Of a DNA stretch of 21,691 bases, positions 8,004 to 15,183 are shown one piece after another. Under the pieces are notes generated by a model. It had not been told where the DNA came from, did not search any database, and saw only the letters and a list, made by a program, of their open reading frames with translations. The stretch comes from Methanomassiliicoccus sp. UBA6 (GTDB lineage: Archaea; Thermoplasmatota; Thermoplasmata; Methanomassiliicoccales; Methanomassiliicoccaceae), in the NCBI GenBank assembly GCA_002508545.1, contig DAVH01000044.1, forward strand, positions 13,219 through 34,909, given 5' to 3'. The first letter of the stretch is position 1. Each line of letters starts with the position of its first letter. A program made the position numbers and the translations under genes.

Positions 8004-8076
8004 AGAATGCGGTCTCCCCCGGTTTTTTCTCCTCCTCTCTCGTGGTCGGGAGGGTAAGCCTCCCGTCCGCATTCTC
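8004..8076 (-). promoter_or_regulatory. Structured 5' leader of the YyaL gene
   Basis: Read on the minus strand, AGAATGCGG near 8076 pairs perfectly with CCGCATTCT near 8005, closing a stem of 9 bp. Inside it CGGGAGG and CCTCCCG (8065-8059 and 8053-8047) form a second 7-bp hairpin with a 5-nt loop, followed by a purine-rich strand. The TATA-like box upstream predicts that transcription starts at about 8080, so the whole structure would be in a leader of about 150 nt. This is longer than at the other genes here. A cis-regulatory RNA is possible; it matches no riboswitch class that I recognise. Confidence 0.45.
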
Positions 8077-8102
8077 TCCTCATGATGTAATTTTTTACCC
8101 AG

Positions 8103-8110
8103 ATATATAA
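8103..8110 (-). promoter_or_regulatory. TATA-like box for the YyaL gene
   Basis: TTATATAT on the minus strand, followed by TAAAAAATTA, is the strongest TATA-like sequence in this gap. It predicts a transcription start near 8080, just at or inside the in-frame ATG at 8083. Confidence 0.55.
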
Positions 8111-8132
8111 CTGTATCCGACCGTTGTAAAGC

Positions 8133-8156
8133 GATAAGAAAAGGGGAAGGGGTTTG
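8133..8156 (-). terminator. Pyrimidine-tract terminator after the glutamate-synthase-like gene
   Basis: On the minus strand, about 20 nt after the stop codon, the sequence CCCCTTCCCCTTTTCTTATC forms a T-rich tract of the kind used for archaeal termination. No strong hairpin is associated with it. Confidence 0.4.
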
Positions 8157-8174
8157 GGCAGATCCCGAACCAGA

Positions 8175-9785
8175 TCAGTTGCGCAGGATCTCGGCCATGG
8201 TCCTGTCGGCCATCTGGTCGAAGGTCTCGATACCGGTGACCTTGCTCGCGTACTCGGTCAGGGCGGCGATGTCGTCCCGCTTCAGGAGGTCGAGCCTGAA
8301 CTTGCGGGTACCGGCCATCAGCTGCTTCAGGCCCTCTCCGATGCGCTCCTCCATATAGGTGTTGAGACCGACGGCGCCCCATGGGATGCTCTTGCCAAGC
8401 TTCTGGCCGGGATACTTCCTCTGGAGCTCCGAGGCCTTCACGAAGAAGGTCGCGGGATCGTGGGTGTACTGGTCCGAGAACGACTTGGGCAGCTTGTGGG
8501 TCTCCGCGAGCCGGGCGAAGTACTCGGACTTCATGACCGCCAGGATCGGAGCGCGGGCCATGCCGATGGCCTTGATCAGGGGGCCGTCGCCCAGGTTGCT
8601 CATGGCGATGGACTTGTAGATCTGGCTCTCGTTGGTGAACCCGCCGGCGAACACGATGTCGGGGACGAACTTGCCCTGGGACTTAAGGATCTTGGCGCAC
8701 GCGAGCACCTGGGCCTCAAGGTGGACGGTCGGGGTGGACATCTCGTTCATCATGGGGACGGGGGACATCCCGGTGCCGCCGCCTGCGCCGTCGAAGGTGA
8801 GCATGTCGACCTTGGCCTCGGAGGCCGCCTTCATGGTGAAGGCCACGACCTCGGGGCGGTACGCGCCGGTCTTCAGGAACACATACCTGGCTCCGTTGCT
8901 CCGGAGGGACTCGACGTCCTCGACGAAGGACTTGTGGTCAGGGAAGCCGACCCGGCTGTGCCTCTCGAAGGTCTTGAACGCACCGGCCTTGAACGCGGCC
9001 TGGACCGAGGGGTCCTCGGGATCGGGAAGCACCAGGTACCCGCGCTTCTTCAGCTCGAGGGCGCGCTCCAGGGTGGACAGCCTGACCTCGCCGCCGATGG
9101 CCTTGGCGCCCTGTCCCCACTTGCGCTCGATGATGTTGACCTCGAGCTTGGAGAGAGCGTACTCGTCAACGCCGGCGCGGGTGTCCTCCACATTGGTCTG
9201 GATGGCGATATCGCCGTACTTCCCGTCCCACAGGGCGCGGAACGAGGATACCCTGAACTCAAGGTCAGGGGACCTGACGACCTTGCCGTTGGCATAGGTG
9301 GAGTCGGGGTCCATACCGCAGACGTTCTCGCCCACGGTCTCGATGATGCCCGAGAGGGCGGAACCCTTCGCCAGCCCGTCCCAGTTCCTCTTGGCCACGT
9401 CGGTGGAGCCGAGGCCGGGGATGACCAGGGGCACCTTGAGCTTTATCGGCTTCTTGGAGTGGCTGGCAACGGTGGTGGTGACGTCGGCGTTCTCAAAGAA
9501 GGCCCTGTCGGGGTTGGCCTCGATGCCGTAGGCCCCGATGAGCTCGGCCAGGATCTGGAAATGGGACCAGTCCAGGTAAAAGTCCTTGTTGGAAGCGGCG
9601 GTGCTCTGTCCGAAGTACTCATTGCTGGGGTACAGGACCTCCCTTCCACGGAAAGCGGACTTGCCGACCTCGCAAACCGCTGGGCATTCCTCAACACAAA
9701 GGGGGCACATTCCCGATAGCGGGCTGATGTCCTCCACTCTCGTCCTTGTTCCGGTGGTTGACCTTGCGTTCTCGATCGATATCAT
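8175..9785 (-). CDS. Archaeal FMN-binding glutamate-synthase-family protein with N-terminal Fe-S motif
   Basis: A 536-residue protein whose body matches the central FMN domain of glutamate synthase: '[22 protein letters not shown]', '[34 protein letters not shown]' (given here as separate landmarks around residues 345-420), and a poorly kept form of the K-P-G-E-G-G segment ('GAKAIGGEV'). The N-terminus carries C27-x2-C30-x3-C34-P-x2-C38, likely a [4Fe-4S] site. There is no glutamine amidotransferase domain, and the usual C-x5-C-x4-C cluster after the FMN region is absent. The electrons may therefore enter through the N-terminal cluster. Glutamate synthesis is the family reaction, but another amino-group or flavin reaction is possible. 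A GAGGATG Shine-Dalgarno-like site precedes the ATG. Confidence 0.85.
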   Translation of the reverse strand: MISIENARSTTGTRTRVEDISPLSGMCPLCVEECPAVCEVGKSAFRGREVLYPSNEYFGQSTAASNKDFYLDWSHFQILAELIGAYGIEANPDRAFFENADVTTTVASHSKKPIKLKVPLVIPGLGSTDVAKRNWDGLAKGSALSGIIETVGENVCGMDPDSTYANGKVVRSPDLEFRVSSFRALWDGKYGDIAIQTNVEDTRAGVDEYALSKLEVNIIERKWGQGAKAIGGEVRLSTLERALELKKRGYLVLPDPEDPSVQAAFKAGAFKTFERHSRVGFPDHKSFVEDVESLRSNGARYVFLKTGAYRPEVVAFTMKAASEAKVDMLTFDGAGGGTGMSPVPMMNEMSTPTVHLEAQVLACAKILKSQGKFVPDIVFAGGFTNESQIYKSIAMSNLGDGPLIKAIGMARAPILAVMKSEYFARLAETHKLPKSFSDQYTHDPATFFVKASELQRKYPGQKLGKSIPWGAVGLNTYMEERIGEGLKQLMAGTRKFRLDLLKRDDIAALTEYASKVTGIETFDQMADRTMAEILRN

Positions 9786-10157
9786 AGCTTCATCCTCGAA
9801 TCGGAAAAATCCGTGATTTGCTATTGAACGAGGGGAATGACGGTCGCATTAATAATCATTATCCTGCTGGACTTGCAGGGTTATTGTCTAATGATTTATG
9901 ATTTTCAGCTATGAATGATGGATTATAGGAGTATAATATGATATGAAGTGATAGTCTAGAATGGATACTATAGACAAATGCTACAAAAAAGCTATTTAGA
10001 CATACTTTCGCGTATGTCTGCATTTTTTCGTGATATGGTCAAAAATCGCTCAAATTTTGAACGAATGACGATTGAGCCCGGCGGGGCCGGTGATGTTAAT
10101 TTTTAAAACTTACTGACCGAGAATGCCATCGAGCCGATACCTATCGAACAGAGTTCT
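9786..10157. other. AT-rich intergenic region, no gene seen
   Basis: About 370 bp of markedly AT-rich DNA between the glutamate-synthase-like gene (minus) and the decayed ABC gene (plus). It holds a likely minus-strand promoter (GATTATTAAT near 9850-9859), a small CCTGC/GCAGG hairpin (about 9863-9880), TTGTCTA (9884-9890) inverted at 9971-9977, the strong hairpin at 9998-10019, an 11-bp palindrome TCAAATTTTGA (10050-10060) and the pair GCTCAA/TTGAGC (10048-10053, 10072-10077). TTTTTAAAA near 10100 may be the old promoter of the ABC gene. I see no open frame or tRNA. Confidence 0.6.
9998..10028. terminator. Hairpin with T-runs on both sides (bidirectional terminator or RNA end)
   Basis: AGACATAC (9998-10005) and GTATGTCT (10012-10019) form a perfect 8-bp stem with the loop TTTCGC. 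On the plus strand GCATTTTTTC follows. On the minus strand the hairpin is followed after a few bases by GCTTTTTTG (from 9991 down). No coding gene ends into it from either side, so it either ends a small RNA or is left over from a lost gene. Confidence 0.5.
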
Positions 10158-10464
10158 ATGAAGGCCACTGGGTTCGAAGATCTCAGCATACCGTCTAGAG
10201 AGCGGCAGGTGCTCAGTCATGTCACCTTCATTGTTGAGAAAGGGAGGTTTTCGGCTACCTGGTTCCCAATGGCACAGGATGACCACGACGATGAGGGTGT
10301 TGCTGGACCTTCCGAGGCCGACGACGGGCAGGGCCCTCGTCGGAGGCACTGACCTCTCTCGTGATAGCGATGCCCGGACGGCGGTCGGCACGCTGATGGA
10401 GACCGACGGCCTGGACGGCCGCGTCTCCGCCTGGTAGAACCCGGACCACTACGGCAAGCTTTAA
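10158..10464 (+). pseudogene. Decayed ABC-2-type transporter ATPase (N-terminal half only)
   Basis: The residues M-K-A-T-G-F-E-D-L-S then Q-V-L-S-H-V-T-F-I-V-E-K-G match the start of drug/ABC-2 exporter ATPases. A one-base loss in a G-run (about 10240) breaks the frame where E-V-F-G is expected. In the next frame F-G-Y-L-V-P-N-G-T-G is a degraded P-loop. A second one-base loss removes the Walker A lysine codon, after which T-T-T-M-R-V-L-L-D-L continues through R-P-T-T-G-R-A-L-V-G-G-T-D-L-S-R-D to L-M-E-T-D-G-L-D-G-R-V-S-A-W. A TAG then replaces the expected Glu codon before N-P-D-H-Y-G-K-L. The Q-loop, signature and Walker B regions are absent. With two frameshifts and a nonsense codon, it cannot make a working ATPase. 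Confidence 0.82.
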
Positions 10465-10465
10465 C

Positions 10466-10546
10466 GGATGCGGGATCGGCGCCGCGGCCTTCCTCGTCCT
10501 TTCGTTCGTGCTGTCGGGGCGGCTCGACGGAAGAGATAATCACGTC
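10466..10546 (+). pseudogene. Probable remnant of an ABC-2 permease C-terminus
   Basis: Immediately after the ATPase remnant, one frame reads G-C-G-I-G-A-A-A-F-L-V-L-S-F-V-L-S-G-R-L-D-G-R, a hydrophobic segment followed by basic residues like the last membrane helix of an ABC-2 permease. If so, one deletion removed the rest of the ATPase and most of the permease gene, leaving both outer ends. The match is short and judged by hydrophobic pattern only. Confidence 0.35.
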
Positions 10547-10615
10547 CATCCCAGACGGAAAATCAGGTCACAAATTATTAAATGTCCAGATAGATTACCG
10601 CGTGGACGGGATATT

Positions 10616-10897
10616 ATGGTAGACATCAAAGAGGAGGATGGCAAGAGCACGACGGTCTTGATCATCGAGACCATCGCAGCGCTGATGACCGCAGCCTTCG
10701 GTTTCGTGGCTGCTCTGGCATGGAACACAGCGATCCAGACCGCCCTGGCACAGATCTTCACGAACCCTTCAGACCCTACTGGCCAGTTCGTGTATGCGAT
10801 CATCATCACCATCATCGCGGTCATCGCCATCGTGCTCATCGGTCGCGTGCTGGCGAAGTATAAAGCGATAAACGGAAAGAGGAACAAATCGAAGTAA
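10616..10897 (+). CDS. Small two-helix membrane protein, DUF5654-like
   Basis: A 93-residue protein with a charged N-terminus (V-D-I-K-E-E-D-G-K), a first membrane helix at about 13-36 containing A-A-L-A-W-N, a short polar loop with F-T-N-P-S-D-P-T-G, a second helix at about 56-78 and a Lys-rich tail. This layout resembles small archaeal proteins annotated DUF5654, whose function is unknown. An AT-rich element ATTATTAAAT (10574-10583) could serve as TATA with a leader of about 10 nt. The frame is open further upstream, but that part is the ABC permease remnant, so the ATG at 10616 is preferred. A pyrimidine tract follows the stop. Confidence 0.72.
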   Translation: MVDIKEEDGKSTTVLIIETIAALMTAAFGFVAALAWNTAIQTALAQIFTNPSDPTGQFVYAIIITIIAVIAIVLIGRVLAKYKAINGKRNKSK

Positions 10898-10919
10898 AAT
10901 GTCTTTACATCCCTCAAAC

Positions 10920-10941
10920 CCCTTTCTTATTCTTCTTCACC
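10920..10941 (+). terminator. Pyrimidine-tract terminator
   Basis: CCCCTTTCTTATTCTTCTTC, about 20 nt after the stop of the small membrane protein, is a T/C-rich run fitting archaeal termination. A weak CCTCA/TGAGG hairpin follows it. Confidence 0.4.
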
Positions 10942-11001
10942 CTCATATTGAGGAAAAAGCTATAGCTGGCATTCGGGATTAGGGCCCATTTCGGTGCTAT
11001 C

Positions 11002-11964
11002 ATGGAAGGGAATGCGCATCTTACCGTATGGCAGAAGACAAAGGAGGTCCTCCGGATCGCTTACACGCTGCCGTTCGTTCTCGCGTCGGTGGTCGGCGTG
11101 GCGTTCGCCCTTACCGTGAAGCAGGAGCTCCTCATCTCCATCCTCATCCCGGTCACCGTACTCTTCCTGGCGCTGTTCGTCAACTTCTCCAACGACTACT
11201 TCGATTACAAGAGCGGGGTGGACAAGCTCCGGTTCAGCTACTATGAGGACAAGGCGCTGAAGGATGAGATCTCCAAGCTGTTCAACCAGAAGGTGTTCTG
11301 GTCCGGAAATTCGCTTGACCGAGGCATCATCACCGACGCCCAGGGCAAGGTCCTCATGGTCATCCTAGCCGCCGGCGCGGTCCTGCTGGCCATACCCATC
11401 ATCCTCTACGCCGGCTGGCTCGCCGTGATCCTGGGGCTCATCGGGCTCGCGTTGGCGTTCTTCTACACCGCCCCGCCGGTCAACCTGGGCGCCCGTGGGC
11501 TTGGTGAGACCGACGTCCTGCTGTCCTTCACCATGATCGCCTTCTTCTCCTACTTCGTCATCGTGCAGGTGTTCTCTTGGCCGATGCTCTTCCTCTCGAT
11601 GGCGATAGGGTTCGGGGCCATGCTCATGCGCCTGTCGGACGAGGCCCCTGGCTACCAGTCGCACGTGGCCAAGGGCGAGAAGAACCTGCTGGTACGCTTC
11701 GGTATCGAGAACATAGCCAAAATCGAGATCGTTCTCATCGCCGCCATCTACATCTGCATCCTGGGGGCGGTGGTGTTCGAGCCGTTCTTCATCCTTCTCT
11801 TCCTGGCCCTTCCTATCCCGATCAAGACGATGAGGGCCATGCGGACGGACACCTCCCGCATCCGCCTGTGGAGGCCGATCCCTCAGTTCCTGAAGCAGAC
11901 CATAAGCATCGAGGTCCTGGCGATCATCGCGTTGATAGCGCGAACCGTCTGGACATCTTTGTGA
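11002..11964 (+). CDS. UbiA-family prenyltransferase, MenA-like
   Basis: A 320-residue polytopic membrane protein with about eight predicted helices. The first Asp-rich motif is N64-D-Y-F-D68-Y-K-S-G-V-D74, as in MenA (1,4-dihydroxy-2-naphthoate prenyltransferase). The conserved F-Y-T-A-P-P-V-N-L-G-A-R-G-L-G-E loop is present at about 154-169. The second motif region is D213-E-A-P-G-Y-Q-S-H-V-A-K-G-E-K-N-L, where the family usually has a second Asp; here that position is His or Ser, so prenyl-diphosphate Mg binding may be altered. The enzyme would attach a prenyl chain to an aromatic ring in the membrane. It does not look like the archaeal lipid enzyme DGGGP synthase. The 3' end overlaps the opposing radical SAM gene by 41 nt. 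Confidence 0.85.
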   Translation: MEGNAHLTVWQKTKEVLRIAYTLPFVLASVVGVAFALTVKQELLISILIPVTVLFLALFVNFSNDYFDYKSGVDKLRFSYYEDKALKDEISKLFNQKVFWSGNSLDRGIITDAQGKVLMVILAAGAVLLAIPIILYAGWLAVILGLIGLALAFFYTAPPVNLGARGLGETDVLLSFTMIAFFSYFVIVQVFSWPMLFLSMAIGFGAMLMRLSDEAPGYQSHVAKGEKNLLVRFGIENIAKIEIVLIAAIYICILGAVVFEPFFILLFLALPIPIKTMRAMRTDTSRIRLWRPIPQFLKQTISIEVLAIIALIARTVWTSL

Positions 11965-12856
11965 TCGTCTCAACGTTGGCCGCGAGGATCAGCCGGTACT
12001 CGCGGACGGCGTCGAAGCCGCACTGCTTGCAGGACTCGGTGCCTTGCATTGGGCACCCGTAGTGCTTGGAGCCGTCCGGCAGGGTGAACGACGAGACCCA
12101 GTAGGGGCATTTGTCCGAGTAGTCCTCGATGAGCAGCTCCTTCAGCGCCCTTTCGGTGTTCAAGATCGGCAGCTTCTGCTTGCGCCACTCCAGGGCGTCG
12201 TTGACGACCTGGACCTTCTCCTCGTGGGACAGCGCGATGTCGTAGGGCGGAGGCGTCAGGAAGTTCAGCATCAGGCCCCTGATGTGGGGGTTCGCCTTCA
12301 CTATCTCGGCGGTCTCCTTGATCTTGTCCAGGTTCGGGCGCATGACCACCATGTTGGCGAAGATGTTGGGATGATCGGTGCGCTCCAGGTTGGCCATCAG
12401 CTTGTCGTAGACCCCGGTGCCGCGGATGCGGTCGTGCACCTCTCTCGGCCCGTCGAGGCTGATCGACAGAACATCGCTCTCCTCGAAGATGCTCCCCGTG
12501 CCGTTGGTCGTGTACCCGATGACGTAGTACCCGATGCGCCGCCCCTCGGCGATGAGGTCCCGGAGGCCCTTGTCACCGTCCTTCCAGATGGTGGGCTCTC
12601 CTCCCTCGAAGAAAAGGATCCTGGCCCCCTTGTCGTACTCCGCCTGCATCTCCCTCGTGGCGGCCGCGAAGCTCATCGAGCTGCCCTCCTCCGGGAGCTT
12701 GTCCGAGTTGGCGGCGATGGAGCAATGCTGGCAGCGAAGGTTGCACGCGTAATGGATGATCATGGTGTTGACCAGAGGGTGCTTCATCCCGAGCTTGGAT
12801 TTCAAGAACCAGCTTGCATAATAGGTGTACTGGCGGAACGTGCTCGCCGGGGGCAT
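11924..12856 (-). CDS. Radical SAM protein with C-terminal cysteine cluster
   Basis: A 310-residue protein. C38-N-L-R-C42-Q-H-C45 is the CX3CX2C site of the SAM-binding [4Fe-4S] cluster. It is followed by F-E-G-G-E-P-T (the glycine-rich SAM-contact strand), 'TTNGTG' and 'SISLDGP', all standard radical SAM landmarks. Near the C-terminus, C-P-Y-W ... Y-G-C-P-M ... E-S-C-K-Q-C-G gives five cysteines resembling a reduced SPASM-type auxiliary cluster. The substrate cannot be told. The start ATG at 12856 is supported by a TATA-like box 26 bp upstream. The gene converges on the UbiA-like gene, and its last 13 codons overlap it. It may belong with that enzyme functionally, but nothing in the sequence proves this. 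Confidence 0.88.
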   Translation of the reverse strand: MPPASTFRQYTYYASWFLKSKLGMKHPLVNTMIIHYACNLRCQHCSIAANSDKLPEEGSSMSFAAATREMQAEYDKGARILFFEGGEPTIWKDGDKGLRDLIAEGRRIGYYVIGYTTNGTGSIFEESDVLSISLDGPREVHDRIRGTGVYDKLMANLERTDHPNIFANMVVMRPNLDKIKETAEIVKANPHIRGLMLNFLTPPPYDIALSHEEKVQVVNDALEWRKQKLPILNTERALKELLIEDYSDKCPYWVSSFTLPDGSKHYGCPMQGTESCKQCGFDAVREYRLILAANVETITKMSRRFALSTR

Positions 12857-12878
12857 GAGCGAATGAACACCCCTGCCG

Positions 12879-12886
12879 TATTTATG
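12879..12886 (-). promoter_or_regulatory. TATA-like box for the radical SAM gene
   Basis: CATAAATA on the minus strand is centred about 26 bp before the ATG at 12856, again indicating a leaderless transcript. Confidence 0.55.
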
Positions 12887-12898
12887 CTTAGCGAGCGG

Positions 12899-13948
12899 TC
12901 ACAGGACCGGTCTGGTCCTCCCCAGACGGTGCGTGAGAAGGCCGCCGGGCATGAGCGCGGCGGCGATGGCGATGACCGGCCCGACGATCCATCCGGCCCA
13001 CAGCAGGAGGCCGAGGCCCCCGACCGCAATCAGTATGATCCTAGTGCTCGGGCGGACCTTGTTCAGCGGCCTCTCGCAGTGGGCGACCCTCAGTGCCGCC
13101 AGGCCGAGCGCCAGGGCGGAGGCCGCGAACAGAACGGTCACCGCAAGGGTGGCCTCCGCTCCGGTCTGGGAAAGCGACCATAGCATCTGGTAGATCAGCG
13201 AGGCGGCCGAGGCCAATACTAGCAGGCCGGCCCCGGTGGCCAGGACCCATAAGGCATCGGTCGGCTGGAGCCGCCGGCGGGAGGCGCCGAGCATGAGGGC
13301 AAGCCCGGCCAGGAATGTTATGACCGGCGGGGCGAGGACGGTCAGCAGGTTCTGCCCCTCCCAGAGGTAGATCGCCACCGAGCTTAGGGGCACCAGGAGC
13401 CACTCGTCGACGGTGAAGCTCTCCCGCTGGCCGATCGCCAGGCCGTAGTTGCCCCCGGTCGCCTGGTCGAACACTGCGATATAGTAATCGCCGTCCTGGG
13501 GCGCCTCGACGGAGATCTCTCCCAGCTCAAAGAACGCGCTGGGGGAGAAAGGCTCATACTCAGGGCTTTCGGGAAGGCTGCCGGTGATGACCATCGCCCC
13601 CGAGCCCTCAGGGACCTGGACGTATGACGGGAGCGTTCCGTTGTCCTCTATCCCCGGGCCCATGAGGGCCATCGAGGGCAGGAATCCCTGGTCCGTGTAG
13701 TGCTGCGGCACGGTCAGCGACACGAAGATCCTCTCGCCCTGCTTCATGCTCAGAACATAATAATCCGCCGTTCCTTCGGAGCGGAGGTCGGAGTAGAACA
13801 CCCATGATTTGGTGGGGTCATCGACGCGCGTGGCATCCTCCAGGCTTTCGCTGCCCTCAGGGAACATCGGCACATGGGCCTCGACGGAGACGGTCAAGGC
13901 GGCCAGAAGCATCAACAGGACGACCGCGACGGCCGGACCGCGTGTCAT
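12899..13948 (-). CDS. Exported membrane protein with extracytoplasmic domain and C-terminal helices
   Basis: A 349-residue protein that I do not recognise by family. Residues 1-24 form a signal peptide (hydrophobic 'AVVLLMLLAALTV', likely cut after S-V-E-A). Residues about 25-195 are a soluble, acidic, beta-rich extracytoplasmic domain with repeated aromatic motifs such as 'KSWVFYSDL', 'YEPFSP' and 'DGDYYIAVFDQATGGNYGLA'. The last resembles pre-peptidase C-terminal or carbohydrate-binding beta-sandwich strands. About four to five membrane helices follow from about 203 to 345. The topology suggests a cell-surface domain anchored by a helical bundle. A perfect GCTTGAA/TTCAAGC palindrome touches the ATG. 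It lies 80 bp behind the GNAT gene on the same strand. Confidence 0.75.
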   Translation of the reverse strand: MTRGPAVAVVLLMLLAALTVSVEAHVPMFPEGSESLEDATRVDDPTKSWVFYSDLRSEGTADYYVLSMKQGERIFVSLTVPQHYTDQGFLPSMALMGPGIEDNGTLPSYVQVPEGSGAMVITGSLPESPEYEPFSPSAFFELGEISVEAPQDGDYYIAVFDQATGGNYGLAIGQRESFTVDEWLLVPLSSVAIYLWEGQNLLTVLAPPVITFLAGLALMLGASRRRLQPTDALWVLATGAGLLVLASAASLIYQMLWSLSQTGAEATLAVTVLFAASALALGLAALRVAHCERPLNKVRPSTRIILIAVGGLGLLLWAGWIVGPVIAIAAALMPGGLLTHRLGRTRPVL

Positions 13949-13966
13949 GCTTGAACAGATTCAAGC
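13949..13966 (-). promoter_or_regulatory. Inverted repeat touching the start codon
   Basis: GCTTGAA and TTCAAGC, separated by 4 nt, end immediately at the ATG of the exported membrane protein. No Shine-Dalgarno site is seen. The repeat could be a regulator site over the start or an RNA hairpin that hides it. Confidence 0.4.
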
Positions 13967-14027
13967 TTCCCGCTGAAGTACCTTTGGTAACCGAGCATCG
14001 ACCATGCTGCCGATCGTCCCGCCGATC

Positions 14028-15107
14028 TCATATCCAGTCGGTATCGCCCAGGACCAGGTGGCACCTCTGCACGCCCTTCAGCGCCTGGGCCAGCTGATCG
14101 GAACCCTCGACGGGGCGGTACAGCAATTTCATCATCCTCTCCTCGGGCCCGGTCGGCTTGGACCAGAAGCCCGCCCGGCCGAGGTCCGGCAGGAACGGAT
14201 GGTCGGTGGGAAGCCAGATCTGGATCAGGCTCGCTCCTTCCTCGCGACACACCTTCGCGGCCTCCCGCACCAAGGCGCCGATGGTCGCTCCGTCCCCGGC
14301 CTCGGCCACGATGTCGGCGATGTCCATGTATGCCCTGCCCTCGATGGTGTACGGCCGGAGGACCATGAAGCCCGCGGTCGCCCCGCCCCGCCGGGCGAAG
14401 AGCAACCGGAAGTGGCCCCCCCTCGGCTCAGCGTACCTCCACCTGAGGTAGCTCAGATCCCGGCGGAGGAGGAAGTCGAACGCCTTCTGGAAGCGAGCGA
14501 CCAGGGCCTCGGTGTCCTCCGGAAAGCTCCTGCTCTCGAACACCTCCAGGGAAGGATCCTCCTTGACCTTGTTCCCCTTCAGTACCCGAATGCCCGAGTA
14601 GGCCATCCTCTTGATCCCGCCCAGCTTGACGTTGCCGAAGAACCTCTCGGGGTCGGCGATCAGCTCGTACTGCCCCATCTTCACCGGTAGGTCGACGAAC
14701 CCCGCCTTGCGCACGACCTTCTCTCCAGCCACCGAGGGAAAGGCGAACTCGACCTCCACTCCCCTGGCGCGGTTCAGCTCCCGCAGCTTGGGGACCGCGC
14801 TCTCCATGACCCCCCTGCCGCGGACGTCCTCCCGGGTAAGGAGATCGGAGTACTGTGTCCCGCGGTGCACCGCTCCGCCGACCACCAGGTCGGTGGGGAG
14901 GCTCGCGGCGTGGGCGCACACCTTGCCGTCGCAGAGAGCGACGACCTCCGTGGTGAAGCCTCGGGGGTTGGAGCCGTACCTCCACTCCCAGAACTCCATC
15001 TTGCTGCCGTGGTGAAGGAAGCCCGGCCACTCCATGGCCCCGGTCATGAGGTCGATTATGCCCCGGGCATCGTCCCGGTCCGCCTTCCGTACGGTCATCT
15101 CGGTCAT
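14028..15107 (-). CDS. GNAT-superfamily acetyltransferase, probably two GNAT folds
   Basis: A 359-residue protein starting at the ATG at 15107 (a GTG at 15116 and an ATG at 15098 are alternatives). The N-terminal domain begins M-T-V-R-K-A-D-R-D-D-A and has the acetyl-CoA segment 'TREDVRGRGVMESAV', which fits the R/Q-x2-G-x-G/A motif A. It is followed by 'FAFPSVAGEKVVRKAGF', typical of the end of a GNAT fold. The C-terminal half ('RDLSYLRWRYAEP', 'FMVLRPYTIEGRAYMDIADIVAEAG', then 'GASLIQIWLP') looks like a second, degenerate GNAT fold. The acceptor substrate is unknown. A TATA-like CGTATAGG near 15136-15143 would give a very short leader. Confidence 0.82.
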   Translation of the reverse strand: MTEMTVRKADRDDARGIIDLMTGAMEWPGFLHHGSKMEFWEWRYGSNPRGFTTEVVALCDGKVCAHAASLPTDLVVGGAVHRGTQYSDLLTREDVRGRGVMESAVPKLRELNRARGVEVEFAFPSVAGEKVVRKAGFVDLPVKMGQYELIADPERFFGNVKLGGIKRMAYSGIRVLKGNKVKEDPSLEVFESRSFPEDTEALVARFQKAFDFLLRRDLSYLRWRYAEPRGGHFRLLFARRGGATAGFMVLRPYTIEGRAYMDIADIVAEAGDGATIGALVREAAKVCREEGASLIQIWLPTDHPFLPDLGRAGFWSKPTGPEERMMKLLYRPVEGSDQLAQALKGVQRCHLVLGDTDWI

Positions 15108-15183
15108 TAAGCCCACCAGCCCTCGCGGGCCTTACCTATACGGCGACCCATGCCCTATAAGCTGATTGCCTCCGTTCGCCTGC

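Noticed and set aside
6237..8072. Minus-strand frame of 611 codons overlapping the YyaL gene
   Set aside because: Arg/Gly/Pro-rich shadow of the YyaL frame, which has clear family motifs.
7931..8083. N-terminal extension of the YyaL protein from the ATG at 8083
   Set aside because: Tempting because a TATA-like box lies upstream, but the spacing is a few bases short for a leaderless start, the extra residues look non-coding, and a good Shine-Dalgarno site serves the ATG at 7930.
8154..9719. Long plus-strand open frame of 521 codons opposite the glutamate-synthase-like gene
   Set aside because: Composition is Gly/Leu/Val/His-rich with no motif, and it mirrors the codons of the real gene. This is a common artefact in GC-rich DNA.
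9840..10080. Possible tRNA in the AT-rich gap
   Set aside because: Several short stems are present, but no cloverleaf, T-loop GTTCRA or acceptor pairing could be found.
10110..10391. Minus-strand frame of 93 codons across the ABC remnant
   Set aside because: No recognisable motif, and the plus strand reads clearly as a decayed ABC ATPase.
12044..13183. Plus-strand frame of 379 codons opposite the radical SAM and membrane-protein genes
   Set aside because: It spans two opposing genes with clear signatures and has no motif of its own.
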